From: Curvularia sp. ZM96 | Taxonomy: Eukaryota > Ascomycota > Dothideomycetes > Pleosporales > Pleosporaceae | Assembly (NCBI GenBank): GCA_022457065.1 | Contig: JAJGBQ010000004.1 | Location: 3,038,001-3,102,000, forward strand | Reading direction: 5' to 3' | DNA: 64,000 nucleotides | In this document: one piece after another, positions 43,907 to 55,387 of the stretch | How positions within the stretch are numbered: position 1 is the stretch's first letter | Layout of the letters: the number at the start of each line of letters is the position of its first letter | Program-made: the position numbers and the translations under genes | Notes under the pieces: generated by a model | Seen by the model: the letters and a program-made list of their open reading frames with translations, nothing else | Databases searched by the model: none | What the model was told of the DNA's origin: nothing

Positions 43907-46102
43907 CTACCTCGTCTTCTTGACCTCCGTAGCCCAGCCTTCAATTCCCTCACCCTTGCTACCGACTGGGATGTTCAAGTTGACATTTTCCATGCCCTTG
44001 GTGTCCTTCAAGAATTCATGTCCCGCCATACCTCCCGCGTTGGCTCGATCGGCAGGTAGCAGCTCCAACATTGGTAACAAAAAGTCGGCAATCTTCTTAC
44101 TCTCCTCTGTACTGAAATGATATTTTTCGTGCAACACGTCCGGGAGGGCCCAATGTCGTAATCGGTGGATGTTGCGAAGCTCGCCTTTGCGGTTGAAAAT
44201 CTCCTGCGACCATTTGCCCGACATGCACAGGCCCTTGGGGAAGGTGCCTAAAAGTTCAATGATTTGAGCAATGTGGTCGTCGTCCTTGCCGTACTTGGTG
44301 CCGGACTGTGGGTCGAAAAGGTAGTCGCCAGTAATGAGTTCGAACGTCTGTCGCTGTCAGCATACATGCCATGCTTTGGATGGATCAAACGTCATACCAT
44401 GGCGGCCATACTCCAGACATCGGTGCTGGCACCCCACTTGCTGCCCAGAATGACTTCTGGTGATCTGTATTGTCTGGTTTGGATGTCGTTGGTAAAGTGG
44501 TGTCCAACCCAGCAGGCGTTGCCAAGATCTGCAATCTTGACCGATATTTTCTCGTACGCGTTGTCGGTATGCTGTTCGAGCTCTGATTTGGCCGACGAGT
44601 TGTTCTTATCGAGGCTTATGCCAGACACCTCCTTGGTCAGCAGGTCGCTAGGATTGTGTCAGCAAAGATTCGCCAGAATGGGATTGCAGTAAACTTACGC
44701 CGACTTCTCTCGCTGTTTCTGTGCGTCATCGTCGGTTGATGACTTGATGCCGAGACGTTCTGCCATGGACAGATTCGATGTGGAGGCCGGAGTTGCTAGA
44801 GCACCACTCATTACGACACCGTCTGATGAAGGAGGAGGACTCGGAACAGTCGTGGGGGAAAGTTTACCTGTACCCTCATTTACAACCTTGTTCAAACTCT
44901 GGGTTCCGGGGAAGCTGGAAAGCTCGGCATGGTTGAAGCTCGCGTTGAGCGGACTGGGCAGTGGCTGACTGCCTGTGATCAGCGTCCTCCGTCTCCGCCT
45001 GCCGTTTCGGACGCTGTCGTCGCCGCCCTTCTTTGTGGGCTCTTCTTTTACATAGGTCTTTACAATCTGCTCGACGTCGCCAATTTCGATGAGGACGTTT
45101 TCGGGCTTGAGATCGGTGTGGATAATGCCGCACTCGCGGTGGAGGTAGTCGAGACCGAGCAGGACCTGCTTTGTGATCTGCTTGACGAGGGGCATGGGTA
45201 TGCCGCGGTGGTTCCACCTCTTAATCAGACCTAGAAGATTCTCGCCCAGCACCTCGAAGACCATGCAGACGTGGACGCCGTTGGGGCCCTTGTGGTTGAA
45301 GGAGTCGAGCAGACTGACGACGTGGGCGCGGCCGGGGTGGTCCTTGTTGGCATCAACGACCCGTTTGAGCAGCTTGATCTCGTCGAGGGCCGTCTCGGTG
45401 TAGTGGGCGGCGGAGCGGACGACCTTGAGGGCGACATGCTTGCCGTTGGTGTTGTCTCTGGAGAGCCAGACGGTGGAGAAGTGACCCCAGCCGAGCTTGC
45501 GCACGATGGTGTACTTGCCGTCCTTGTACTCCTCGCCGACCTGGACGGGGTGGTAGCCGCCTTTGCAGTAGTCTTCCGAGTCCTCTTCGTCGGCCGTGTT
45601 TTCGGCCTCATCGACCGATGACGACGACGAGTCTGGCGAGTGGCTCAATTGGTTTCCGTACATTTTGTGCTGGCTGTGCGGTGAGGTTGCGCTTTGCACA
45701 CTGCGGGGTTGTTGCGGTCAGCTTGGGTGCGGCGGTGGCATATGGCAAGCGCATGGAATGTGCGGTGGGTGTGTGCGAAAGAGCGAGCGGGCGCGCGCGT
45801 GGCAGACGAAGCAAAGACAGGGCAAGACAGGGTAGTGGGGGGCAACAGGGCGGGAGCGTGACGTGATGATGGGGGTTGGGGGCTGGTTGGGCTGGGTTGC
45901 GGTGGGAAACGTACTTGTAGTGAAAGCCGCCCGTGGAGCCAGAGGGCGACTGGTTCTGGGCGCCCGCCTGGCCCTCGGACGTGATGATGGGCTTGAGGTC
46001 CTGGCCCTTCCTGCGCTTCTTTCCGCCGTTGGTGTTGGCTGCCTGCGCAGCGACCTGCTTGGCCTTGTTGATGGCCGCCTTTTTCATGTCGGTGCCATTC
46101 AT
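43907..46102 (-). CDS. SR-protein kinase (SRPK/Sky1/Dsk1 type)
   Basis: Phosphorylates RS-domain splicing and mRNA-export proteins. Four exons: 46102..45915, 45673..44699, 44647..44398, 44347..43907; 617 residues. The N-terminal ~60 residues are Lys-rich. Kinase subdomains: GGYHPVQVGEEYKDGKYTIVRKL, GWGHFSTVWL, HVALKVVRS, HTDLKPENVL in the HRD position. A spacer of about 150 residues then splits the kinase, as is typical of SRPKs, before KIADLGNACWV, RQYRSPEVILG and DVWSMAAMTFELITGDYLFDP. The split kinase and HTDLKPENVL identify the family. Introns are 241, 51 and 50 nt; the first is long. Confidence 0.93.
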
Positions 46103-47197
46103 GGTGGCTTTTCCCCCGCCACGCGCTGCGCGGACACGGACTGCTGGGACCTGAGGGGAGGAGGGGGCTGCTGTGGAGATGCGACGATGCGGTTAGGCGT
46201 TCCGGACGCGTTGGGCAGCGCTCATGGGCTCACGGCGGGCACTGGGACTTTGGAGAGGGGAGAGATGTCGAGGCTGGCCGCGCTGCTTGCGATTTCTTCA
46301 ATTGCTGGACTGGACACTGGGCTTAGCCCGCCTGGCGCTGGACGGGCAGCTGATTGGCGGTGCGATGGTGGGGGGTTTTGGGTAGCGTGGCGGCGATGGG
46401 GGGGCAGACAAGGCCGGGCAGGGCAGGTCGACGGCTGTTCGCTTGCTGCGACTCTGGATGCAGATGCGCGCTTTTCGGCAGTGAGCCGCGTCGGACACTT
46501 TTCTGGCTTGTCGGGACTGTCGATTGGGCTTGAGGAGGGAGGAGGGCGGATGCTGGCAGGCTCGGAGGCGAGCGGTAAAGAAGCAGGCGAGACAAGTTAT
46601 GACATCAGTCGGCGGCTCCTCCAGACCAGCACAGCACGACAACCAGCACCAGCACCACCATCTCCATTGGCACCCCAGCCACCCTAGTCGCCAACTATGC
46701 CCACGGCCTCGATCCGGGGCTGCTGCGCCATCGCTCGCGTGGATTCGTCCTGCGTCGACCATCTGCCTCGAATGCTAACCGCCAGCTGTGCCTGTCCTTG
46801 GCATGCACCCAGCTCTATCAACACTACCAAACCACTCGACACCCGACACACATGCTGCACGACTCGACGGCCCATGACGCCCCATAATTAACCCTGCTTG
46901 TTATGTTCAGGGCGAACGAGTCCATACACTCTTGTCCTCGCTGCCATATGATAATAATACACCGGTGCCTGTCCTCAGGGAACAAAGCCCAAAACCCTCG
47001 CTATGCAACCAAAAGGAAACCAAGGCCAGCAAAAATAAAACAACAACATATGCTCCGGTCCTGCGTCTCAGGTCCCGGATTCATGCCATGCTGCAACACC
47101 CTCTCTGGCTGCCGTTGCACCATCGTGGCACCTCAGCTGCACCCAGGCACAAATCACCCAACGGCACGTCAGACCGCAGTGAGCCTCATCGTCATGC
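46103..47197. other. Kinase upstream region and golgin 3' region
   Basis: About 1.1 kb, locally GC-rich with long open frames on both strands (46103-46690) that look compositional rather than coding. Probably contains the long leader of the kinase. Confidence 0.45.
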
Positions 47198-50100
47198 CTA
47201 CTTTGCTGACACCGCCGCCATCCACTTCTGCTCGTCCTGCTTGTCAAAGTGCAGCAGCATCCCCAGTACCGGAATCAGTTGCTGCTGGTACTTCTTGTCG
47301 CGCTGCTCCAGAAACTGCAGCAGCACGTTCTTCAGATAAACGTAGTCAATGGCCTCGGCAACCGCTCCCCCAGCCCCCTTGTTGGGTATCGGTGATGCCA
47401 GCCGCGACCGTGAAGACTCAATCGAGGATCGTGATGACTGTGCATGCGAGTCGGACACGCGTGCCTTGACCGCCCGCAATTCGTCAGACATGGTCTGCAA
47501 CGTGTTAGTGCATCCCACAGTGCCATCACCTGACATGCCGCCATCACTTACCTTGCTCGACTTCTGCAGCTTCTCCAGCCGGCCCTGCGTCTCGTCAAAC
47601 GCTCGTCGCAGCTCTCCCTTCTCCTTCTCCAGCTCGTGCGCCTGCTTCTCGCTCTCGTCCAGCGCATCTCGAAGCTGGCCCATGGCCGCCTTGGCCTCGG
47701 AAGCCTCTTCACTCGCTTGCGCCGCCCGCCTCTCCAGCTCTTCCATCTTCTTGCGGAGCTCCTTTTCCGATGCCACAAGGTCCTCCTTGTCTTCTACAGC
47801 ACGCGCCTGCGCACGCTCCGCATCACGCACTTTCTGCTTCAGCTCCTCCAGCTCTCGAGCTCGCCGCCGGCTAAACGTACTCGCCTGCTCCTCAGCCCGC
47901 TCGCGCTCTTCAATCGCAATGTCAAGCCGCTCCTGCATTTCCCGTACCCGCGTGTCGGCCCGTCCCTGTGCGTCGTTCAGCAGTCTTCTCATCGTCTCAG
48001 CCTCGCGCCCGCGCTCGCTCAGCAATCTGTGCGCATCTGCCAACTCTTCTTCCAGGCTCTCGCTCTTGGCCCGCACCTCCTTCATCTGCGTGCTGATTTC
48101 TTGCGTCTGGTCTTGCATGCTGTTCATCAGATCCTGCGCACTCGCGTACTGAGCAGACTTCAGCTGCAGATCGTCCCGTAGACCCGATACCTCGCGTGTA
48201 AGCTTCGCCACCTCTTCCTCGAGGTCGCGCACTTTGTTGCGTGATGCCTTGAGATCGTCCTGTGCTTTGGCCAGGTCCTTTGCCAGCTTGTCTCGTGCTT
48301 CAATCACGTCCTTGCGCTCCGTTTCCGAGTTCTTGAGATCTCGCTGGATCTTCTTGTTCGTTTCCTCCAGCGCTAGCCTCTGGCTCGTTTCCTGCTTGAT
48401 CTTATCGTTGAGTGTCTTGATGTCGTTCTCTTTACTCGACAGCTGAGACTTGTATTCACTGATCTCTGACCGGAGGTCCTTCTCGCGACCCTCTAGTTTC
48501 CTGACTTCGCTTGTCTTGGTTGCCAGTTCATCCTTGGTGGTCCGGAGCTCAGCAACCTCTTTGCGCAGAGAGGTCAGCTCAGGCTGTGCCTTCTGCAGTA
48601 CCTCTCGCATCTCCGTTAGATCCTTGAAGCGAGACGCGGCAAGCTTCTCCGCAACTGACAGATCGGTCTGCAGTGATTCAGCCTTGGACTTGAGCTCCGC
48701 AAACTCTGCAGTAAGTGCCTCTCTTTCCTGCTGTGACGACTCGTGTGCTGCCTTGCCTGTCTTGAGTTCCGCAATTTCGCTTTCGAGCTTGCTCAGGTTC
48801 TCCTGCAGGGCTGTCTTTTCCGCTTGCAGCTCCTTTACCTTGTCTTTGGCTTCTGTATGCTCCAGTCCGTAGTCCAGAAGATCCTGGCGAAGTGTGTCGA
48901 TCTCTTCCTGCATATCTTCCTGATCTTTGGCCTTCTTTTTGAGCAGTTCTATCGATGACGCCTTCTCGGAAACCTCACTTTGCAGTCTGTCAATCTCCGC
49001 AGTCTTTTCCTCCAACTCAGACTTGAGCTGGGTGATGTTCTTCAGCGCATCTTCCAGCTGAGACGGCGAAAACTCCGCATCCCGGGGACTGAGCAGTCCG
49101 TCTGTGTCTCCGGCTTCGCTTGGAGTCGCCTCGGGTGTCACCGCTCCGGTCGCCTCTGGTCCCTTTCCACCCTTCTTCTTGTTCTTGTTGCGGTTCCTCT
49201 TCTTCGCCGCCGCACTAAGGGGCGCTGATGGAGATGGCGGCGCCTGCTCCACCTTGATAGGGGCTGGTTTGGCATCAGTGTTCGTGGAGCTTTTCTTGTC
49301 AAGATCGTTCTTGGCTTGCTCTAATTCAGCCAAAGCACTATCGCGCTTGGATTCGGCTGCCTTGAGCTGTTCGCGAACTTTGTCAAGCAGACTGCTCATG
49401 GTCTCGTTCTTCTTCTCACTCTTCGTATGCTTGTCGCGGAGTTCAGAGAGTTCCTTGTCCAGCTCCTCGATACGGCGTTGCAGAGCCTGAATTTGATCTT
49501 CCTCTACAATCTTCTCGCCCTTCTCAGCATGCAGGTCTTCCAGCTCCTTGGTCGCAGAGTCTAGCTTCTTCTTGAGCTCCGCCATAGACATTTCGCTCTC
49601 TTCATGTGACTTTTTGTGGTTGCCAAGTTCTTCTTCAGCGCTAGAAACCTTTGATTTGAGCTCTTCAATCGTGTTGTTGAGGCCCTTTTCACGCTCATCT
49701 GCTTCTCGTTGCAGACGTTGGTGGGTATCCTTGAACGTGTTCAGATCGTTTGTGGTCGTCTCCAGGTTTTGCATAAATGACTGAGCTGATTCTTGTGCGG
49801 TGGAAAGCTCGTCCTTGAGCGATTTGTTTTCCTCCTCAAGCTTCTCAACCTTTGCCTCAGTCTCTTGTAATTGTGCCTGCACTCGAGGTAGTTCGCTGTC
49901 GTAAGAGAAGAAGTCTTCGGTATCTTCGGTCGTCTCTGTCTGCTTGGACGCCTTGGAGGGCGACGAAGGCGTGGCTGACTCGGTCTGTGTGGTAGAATCG
50001 TCTTGTTGCGCTTCGCTGCTGGCTTTCGATTGTGCTTTAAGTGTTTCTGCCTCCTCCGAGGCCTCTTTTGCGCGTTTCTCAGCATCTTCGAGCTTCTTGT

Positions 50101-51009
50101 TAAGCTCATCGCGTTCCTTGGACACACGCTTGAGTTCTTCCATGAGCATGTCGCTCTTGATATTGAGTTGGCCCAAATATTCAACAAATGCGCCAGCATC
50201 GCTGATCGAAGTAAGGGGAGTGTACTCGCGCAGTGAGCTCTCGAACGCTTCGATTGCGCCGACTCTGGCATGTGCGATACGGTACGACCGAAGTAATTCT
50301 GGATCCAATGTTAGTGTGGTGTTCGCTCTGTCAAATCTGAAAGGCACAAAGTAGGCGAGACAATTGGAAGGCAGCTGCAACATGGCGGGCCTCGAGGGTG
50401 TATGCGCCAATTGCAGACCGCCGTCACGTCTCTGAGCCATGATATGCGACTAGACTCAGATTCCATAAGGACAGACCGGAGTACCACTGACCTGTATACT
50501 TGGGCTCCAGCTTGTCTAGTCTGCGAAGTCGCAGCTTGACTTCAGGTGGGATTTCCGGTGGTTGCTCTGCTTTCTCCGGCGCCTCGGCCTCGCCTTCTCC
50601 TTCAGCGGTCTGTGATTCTTCCTTCTTCTCGTCGCCATTTTCCCCGACGGCATCGGCTGCTGGGGCCTTCTCTTTCGGCCGCGGTGTGGCAGCCCGGCTA
50701 GGCTGGTCGTCTTCTTCGCCTATGACAAAGTCGGGGTCGAATTCGGAGGGATCAGGACCCTTTCCAGCGGGCGCAGCCTTACTGCTATCGCCATCTCTGG
50801 ATCTCGTGGGCCGTTTCGAAGGCGATAAGTTACGGGAACTGGAGCGCCGTGCCGTAGTAGAGTTGGATCGCGAAGGTGTGTTCTGCTGAATGGCTTTCTG
50901 TCGGGCCTGTTCCTCTGCGATCCTCGCGTCTATGGCCCCTCGAATGCGCTGTGTCTCCCGTCAGCCCTACGATGGAATAGCTCCAAGAAGGCGCAAGTAC
51001 CTGAAACAT
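47198..51009 (-). CDS. IMH1: GRIP-domain golgin
   Basis: Tethering protein of the trans-Golgi. Four exons: 51009..51001 (only Met-Phe-Gln), 50948..50492, 50298..47552, 47494..47198; 1169 residues. The N terminus MFQRIRGAIDARIAEEQARQ and a Ser/Glu/Pro-rich acidic region lead to roughly 850 residues of coiled coil with continuous Glu/Lys/Leu heptads. The C terminus carries the GRIP domain: AIDYVYLKNVLLQFLEQRD and LLHFDKQDEQKW, which binds Arl1-GTP. Intron 47495-47551 (57 nt, GTAAGT, CACTAAC branch) is stop-free and in frame. Intron 50299-50491 is long (193 nt) and contains an in-frame ATG at 50440 that could start a shorter isoform. Head-to-head with zuotin. Confidence 0.92.
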
Positions 51010-51278
51010 GATGAAATCGGGTTACCAAAGATAGTAAAACATGTAAGAAATGGTACCCAAGAAGCCTTTGAATTGAATGCTGGACGCCGAAGCAGAGGAA
51101 GACGGACACTATTCGGACACGTTCTGGGGTCGATTGGGGCTGGGATCGATGCAGGCGATGCGCTAGGATCAGCGTTCGGCAAACTAGCGCCACATGGAAT
51201 GCGGAATCCCAACTTTTTCTGTCCGCAGCCTGCCTTCCCCCACCACCACGACCATCACCACAACGACGATCCTGTGCA
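51010..51278. promoter_or_regulatory. Shared promoter of golgin and zuotin
   Basis: Only 269 bp separate the two start codons, so both promoters overlap here. CCACCACCACGACC-type repeats lie just upstream of the zuotin ATG (51239-51270). No TATA box seen. Confidence 0.6.
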
Positions 51279-52717
51279 ATGTCAAACGTGGAGATTTCTC
51301 TTCCTCTCCCGGTCCTGCCCGAGGGCTGGGCTGCCGAGAAGGACTTCAAGCCCATCGGCCAGCTGAGCGAAGCCAACGACCGCAACATCGAGCCTGTTGG
51401 CCCACACTTTCTGGCCCATGCCCGCAGAGTATGTTGAATGCAACAGAGCCTCAAAGAATTGGCGACTAACCCCAAGCGCAGAAGCGTCACAAGCGCACTT
51501 TCTCCGAGGATGACCGCATCCAGGCCCAGGCAAACGTCAAGAGCGTCGAGGAGGAGGATCCCGATGACATTGACGAACCTGAGGACCCGCTGATGCTGCA
51601 GCGTGAGGCCAAGGACTGGAAGGTGAGAAGGCCAATGACTACTCAAGATGCATTTTACTAACACTCTACGCAGTCTCAAGACCACTACGCTGTGCTCGGC
51701 ATAACCCGCTACCGATGGCGCGCAACCGACGACCAAATCAAGCGCGCACACCGCAGGAAGGTCCTTAAGCACCACCCCGACAAGAAGGCGGCCAAGGGCG
51801 GAACCGAGGACGACCAGTTCTTCAAGTGCATCCAAAAGGCCCACGAGGTTCTTTCCGACCCTGTCAAGAGGAGGCAATTCGACTCTGTCGACGAGGCTGC
51901 CGAGGTCGAGCCACCATCCAAGAAGGAGACGCAAAAGGGTAACTTCTACAAACTCTGGGGCAAGGTCTTTGAGGCCGAAGGACGCTTCTCCAACCAGCAC
52001 CCGGTACCCAAGCTCGGCAACGAGAACAGCACCAAGGAGGAGGTTGAGCACTTCTACAACTTCTGGTACAACTTCGACAGCTGGAGATCATTCGAGTACC
52101 TCGATGAGGATGTGCCAGATGACAACGAGAACCGTGACCAGAAGCGTCACGTTGAGCGTAAGAACCAGGCCGCTCGTCGCAAGAAGAAGACTGAGGATAC
52201 TGCTCGTCTGAGGCACTTGGTCGACGACTGTCTCGCTCTTGACGAGCGTATCAAGAAGTTCCGTCAAGCCGAGCACGCCCAGAAGAACAAGCGCCGACTT
52301 GAAAAGGAGGCTGCCCAGAAGCGAGAGGCTGAGGAGGCTGAGAAGAGGAAGGCTGAGGAGGCCAAGGCTGCAGCTGAGAAGGAGGCTGCTGAGAAGGCTG
52401 CCAAAGCCGACTCAAAGAAGGCCAAGGAGGCAGCGAAGAACGCAGCGAAGAAGAACAAGCGTGTTGTCCGTGGCGCTGTCAAGGACGCCAATTACTTCCA
52501 CGCTGACGGCGAGGCGCCTGCGTCCCAGGTCGACGCTGCTCTGGCCGACGTTGATCTCATCATCACCAAGCTGGACCACGAGGAGTTGGCAACCTTGACT
52601 GGCAAGCTCAACAACGTCAAGGATGCTGCCAAGATCAAGGAGATCTTCCAGGAGGAGACCCAGCGTCTCATTGGTGCTTCAAAGCTTTCCCAGGGCGAAC
52701 TCCGCGCCTTGGCTTAA
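51279..52717 (+). CDS. ZUO1: Ribosome-associated J-protein zuotin
   Basis: Partner of the Hsp70 Ssz1 in the ribosome-associated complex, stimulating Ssb at the nascent-chain exit. Three exons: 51279..51428, 51482..51622, 51674..52717; 444 residues, the usual size. N terminus MSNVEISLPLPVLPEGW; J-domain at about residues 98-165 with HYAVLGITRYRWRATDDQIKR cut short by the HPD motif in LKHHPDKKA; zuotin homology region FYKLWGKVFEAEGRFS and VEHFYNFWYNFDSWRSFEYLD. A long charged helix rich in Ala/Lys/Glu follows (about 280-350), the rRNA-contacting and middle-domain part, then a C-terminal helical bundle. All hallmarks present. Confidence 0.95.
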
Positions 52718-53295
52718 GACTTTCCCACACTGTTCTCAATAGACATGTAGACTTGGACTTGAAAAGAGTAATGACATTTATGCCTGCAATGTCTGTGGCC
52801 CTTGACTATGGATCGTGTGCCGTTTTTTTGTTGCAGCCAAGACATCAATTGTGCTTTTGGTGGTCCATATTATATCATAGACTTCACATGCGCCAAATGC
52901 GCCGGAGTAGTGGATCTCTCCAATAATAGGCCAGGGTCCGGAAGGTCGTGGCCGAAGGTTCGACACATCACCACGCGTCGGTAATGGGCTAGAACAGGCA
53001 GCACGTGAACGCCGACTACTTTCCCATCTCCATACTAACCGACCTCTCTCTATGCAAAGCGTGCAGAAGCGTCTCCAGGACCAATCCACAAGATCGTTAA
53101 TTCCCCGACTACCCCGCGAGCAGCTCCCTACTCCCCCGCGCCAAGAACGCTCGTCCGACGCACAGCAGATCTGCTTGCCAGTGCACGCGCGCATTGCCAG
53201 TGGGGGATCTCTGCCTCCGGGCGACCTTCGATAGAGCTTCGCCAGAGTTTTCCACGTTACTCGCGGCTTCTGCTGTTTGTCTCTCCAGATCCACC
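52718..53295. other. Intergenic
   Basis: Downstream of zuotin and upstream of the universal-stress-domain gene. No supported gene on either strand. Confidence 0.5.
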
Positions 53296-54998
53296 ATGAG
53301 CGCTTCCCCAAAGACCACCGACGGCCGCCATGCCTCTCCGGCACCTGGAAAGTCGTCAGGCTCCTACCCCAGCAGCCCGCTGCAGACTCCTAACGGCGCG
53401 AAGCATGCGCTCGACGGCTTACGGCGACCATCGACGATACAGTTTCTCGCGCATAGGAATTCGTCCTTGCCCAGAGGTACACCGCGACCTCGTGAGCGAC
53501 GCCGGCTATCGTCGCCGCCGCCTCCACCGTAAGTACCGCACCCAGAGCTACATTTCAGATGAGCAAGGTTGCGTATAAGCTTCGAAACTTCGTTCGCGTC
53601 ACTGTCGACTTATGAAAAACAAGAAGAAACTGCTACCGTCATGGATGAAGGATGTGTCAGTTGTCTCTGAGAACCAAACGTCAGCCCTGCTTAGTCTTTC
53701 ATGTCTGACCTGTGCAAAGCCTAAGCTGATTAACGAATGTAGAGTCTTTCAGAACCGAGTATCTTTCGACACGTTCGACAAGCCGGCCGACTTCATAGAG
53801 GAGAGCTCCTTCACACTAATTGCGAAGCACAAAGATTACGAGTATACGAAGCGCTCGCGAACATTCCTATGCGGTTTTGACGAGAACGAGTACTCCGTGT
53901 ATGCACTTCAGTGGCTCATCAACGAGCTCGTCGACGATGGCGACGAGATTGTATGTCTGCGCGTAGTCGAGAAAGAAGATGCAATTGCTGGAGACCGCAG
54001 TGTGGAGTCGGGCCGTTATCGCGTTGAGGCTGAGAATGCCATGGCGGATATACAGAGCCGCAACCACGATAACAAGGCGATCAACCTGATATTGGAATTT
54101 TCCATAGGCAAAGTCAACAAGGTCATCGATGACATGGTGAGTATCTGACGGCGCGTAGGGTAGATCATGGCTCACTATAGTACAGATCAACCTCTACGAA
54201 CCTGCGATTCTAGTAGTCGGAACAAGAGGAAAGAGTTTAGGAGGCTTTCAGGGACTGCTTCCGGGGAGTGTGTCTAAGTACTGCCTGCAACATTCGCCCG
54301 TCCCGGTCATCGTTGTACGTCCCACATCTAAGCGCGACAAGGCGAAGAGCAAGCGCACAAACGATCCAGATCGACAAGGTTATCGAGAGCTTCTTGCGAA
54401 GAGTGAAAGGCTCCCAGAATACGACAGTCCCCGCAATACATTCTTTCCGAACGAAGAGGAGGCGGCGACTATTGGAGCCGCCGCACGAAACACACCCAAG
54501 CTTGTGGCGGAAACAACACACCCATTGGCACAGGTTGAACGTGTGGAGGATAGTAGTGAGGATGAGCTGGAGACGGGCAACAGTGATGGGCTGCTTGGAG
54601 ATGACCCAAGGAGCCCTGGTCCTATGATGAAGAGCCCACATCTGCAAAACCTCGACAGCCCAGAGCTCAGCAGCCAATCCAGCAGCGAGGACGAAGATGA
54701 GCAGGGTGAAGCTTCCATGCATACGGAAACATCTACGGCAGATGCAGGATCCGTTCATACGGGAACAACTGCTGCAGACGAAGCTTCCACGCTTACGGGA
54801 ACAACTGTTGTAGATGAAGCTCCAGCCCAAACAGAAACAACTGCCGCAGATAAAGGGGTCCAGGATGCGAGTGCTGGAGACGCGGAGACGCAGGATAGCT
54901 CCAAGTCATATGTGGACAGTGCGATAAAACGAGCGCAGGAGGGGTCGGAGAAGCCTGCGGACGCAGCACCAGTGGAGAAGGGGCCCGAAGAAACATAG
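53296..54998 (+). CDS. Universal stress protein (USP) domain protein
   Basis: Model 53296..53528, 53743..54136, 54186..54998; 479 residues. The first intron is 214 nt, long for this genome, so a small extra exon is possible. Residues 1-80 are Ser/Pro/Arg-rich. The USP domain spans about 95-255: RTFLCGFDENEYSVYALQWL at the start, EFSIGKVNKVIDDM, and the nucleotide-binding end ILVVGTRGKSLGGF with GSVSKYCLQHSPVPVIVVRP. The last 220 residues are acidic low complexity with short imperfect repeats (TETSTADAGS, TGTTAADEAS, TGTTVVDEAP, TETTAADKG). USP domains bind ATP or AMP and are linked to stress; the specific role here is unknown. Confidence 0.88.
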
Positions 54999-55387
54999 TT
55001 GTACCAGCAATACCCATCATTGTTTGCGGTCACCAGGGCCGTCCTTTGATTTCCAAGAGAGCCTGCAATGCCCTCTGACACTGTAGCGCATTGGCGTGTG
55101 GGGGACGCATCAGCCGCATCCCTGTCGGATCGCCGTCATGACGTTTCGTGTGGCTGCAAGCGCCACAACGGCCGCCCGCGTTCCTGGCGCCTCGCCTCGG
55201 ATTGTCCCTCAGCAGCCCGTAACCCGTAAACGCCTTGTCTGTGTAAACGTATGCATATCACCTCTCCTCCTCCTCCATGGACGTCCGTGCCTCGCCCATA
55301 ACCAGAACCAACTGGCAGTAACACACGCGTACACGCTCTCTTCCACAGACCCTCTCCCCTCCTCGATCCTCTACCCACGCCGCTCCG
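54999..55387. other. Intergenic
   Basis: CT-rich sequence leading to the GPHR start; no other feature seen. Confidence 0.5.

Noticed and set aside
45863..46687. Long plus-strand open frame (274 codons) upstream of the SR-protein kinase
   Set aside because: It overlaps the kinase first exon and first intron in antisense, in GC-rich sequence where stop codons are rare on both strands; the translation has no domain, repeat or signal and the kinase exon is firmly supported.
47349..48872. Several long Ser-rich plus-strand frames over the golgin
   Set aside because: Antisense of Glu/Lys-rich coiled-coil codons produces Ser/Leu-rich open frames; no independent support.
50930..52051. 373-codon minus-strand frame covering zuotin exons
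   Set aside because: Antisense shadow of zuotin, whose J-domain, HPD motif and splice sites are unambiguous.
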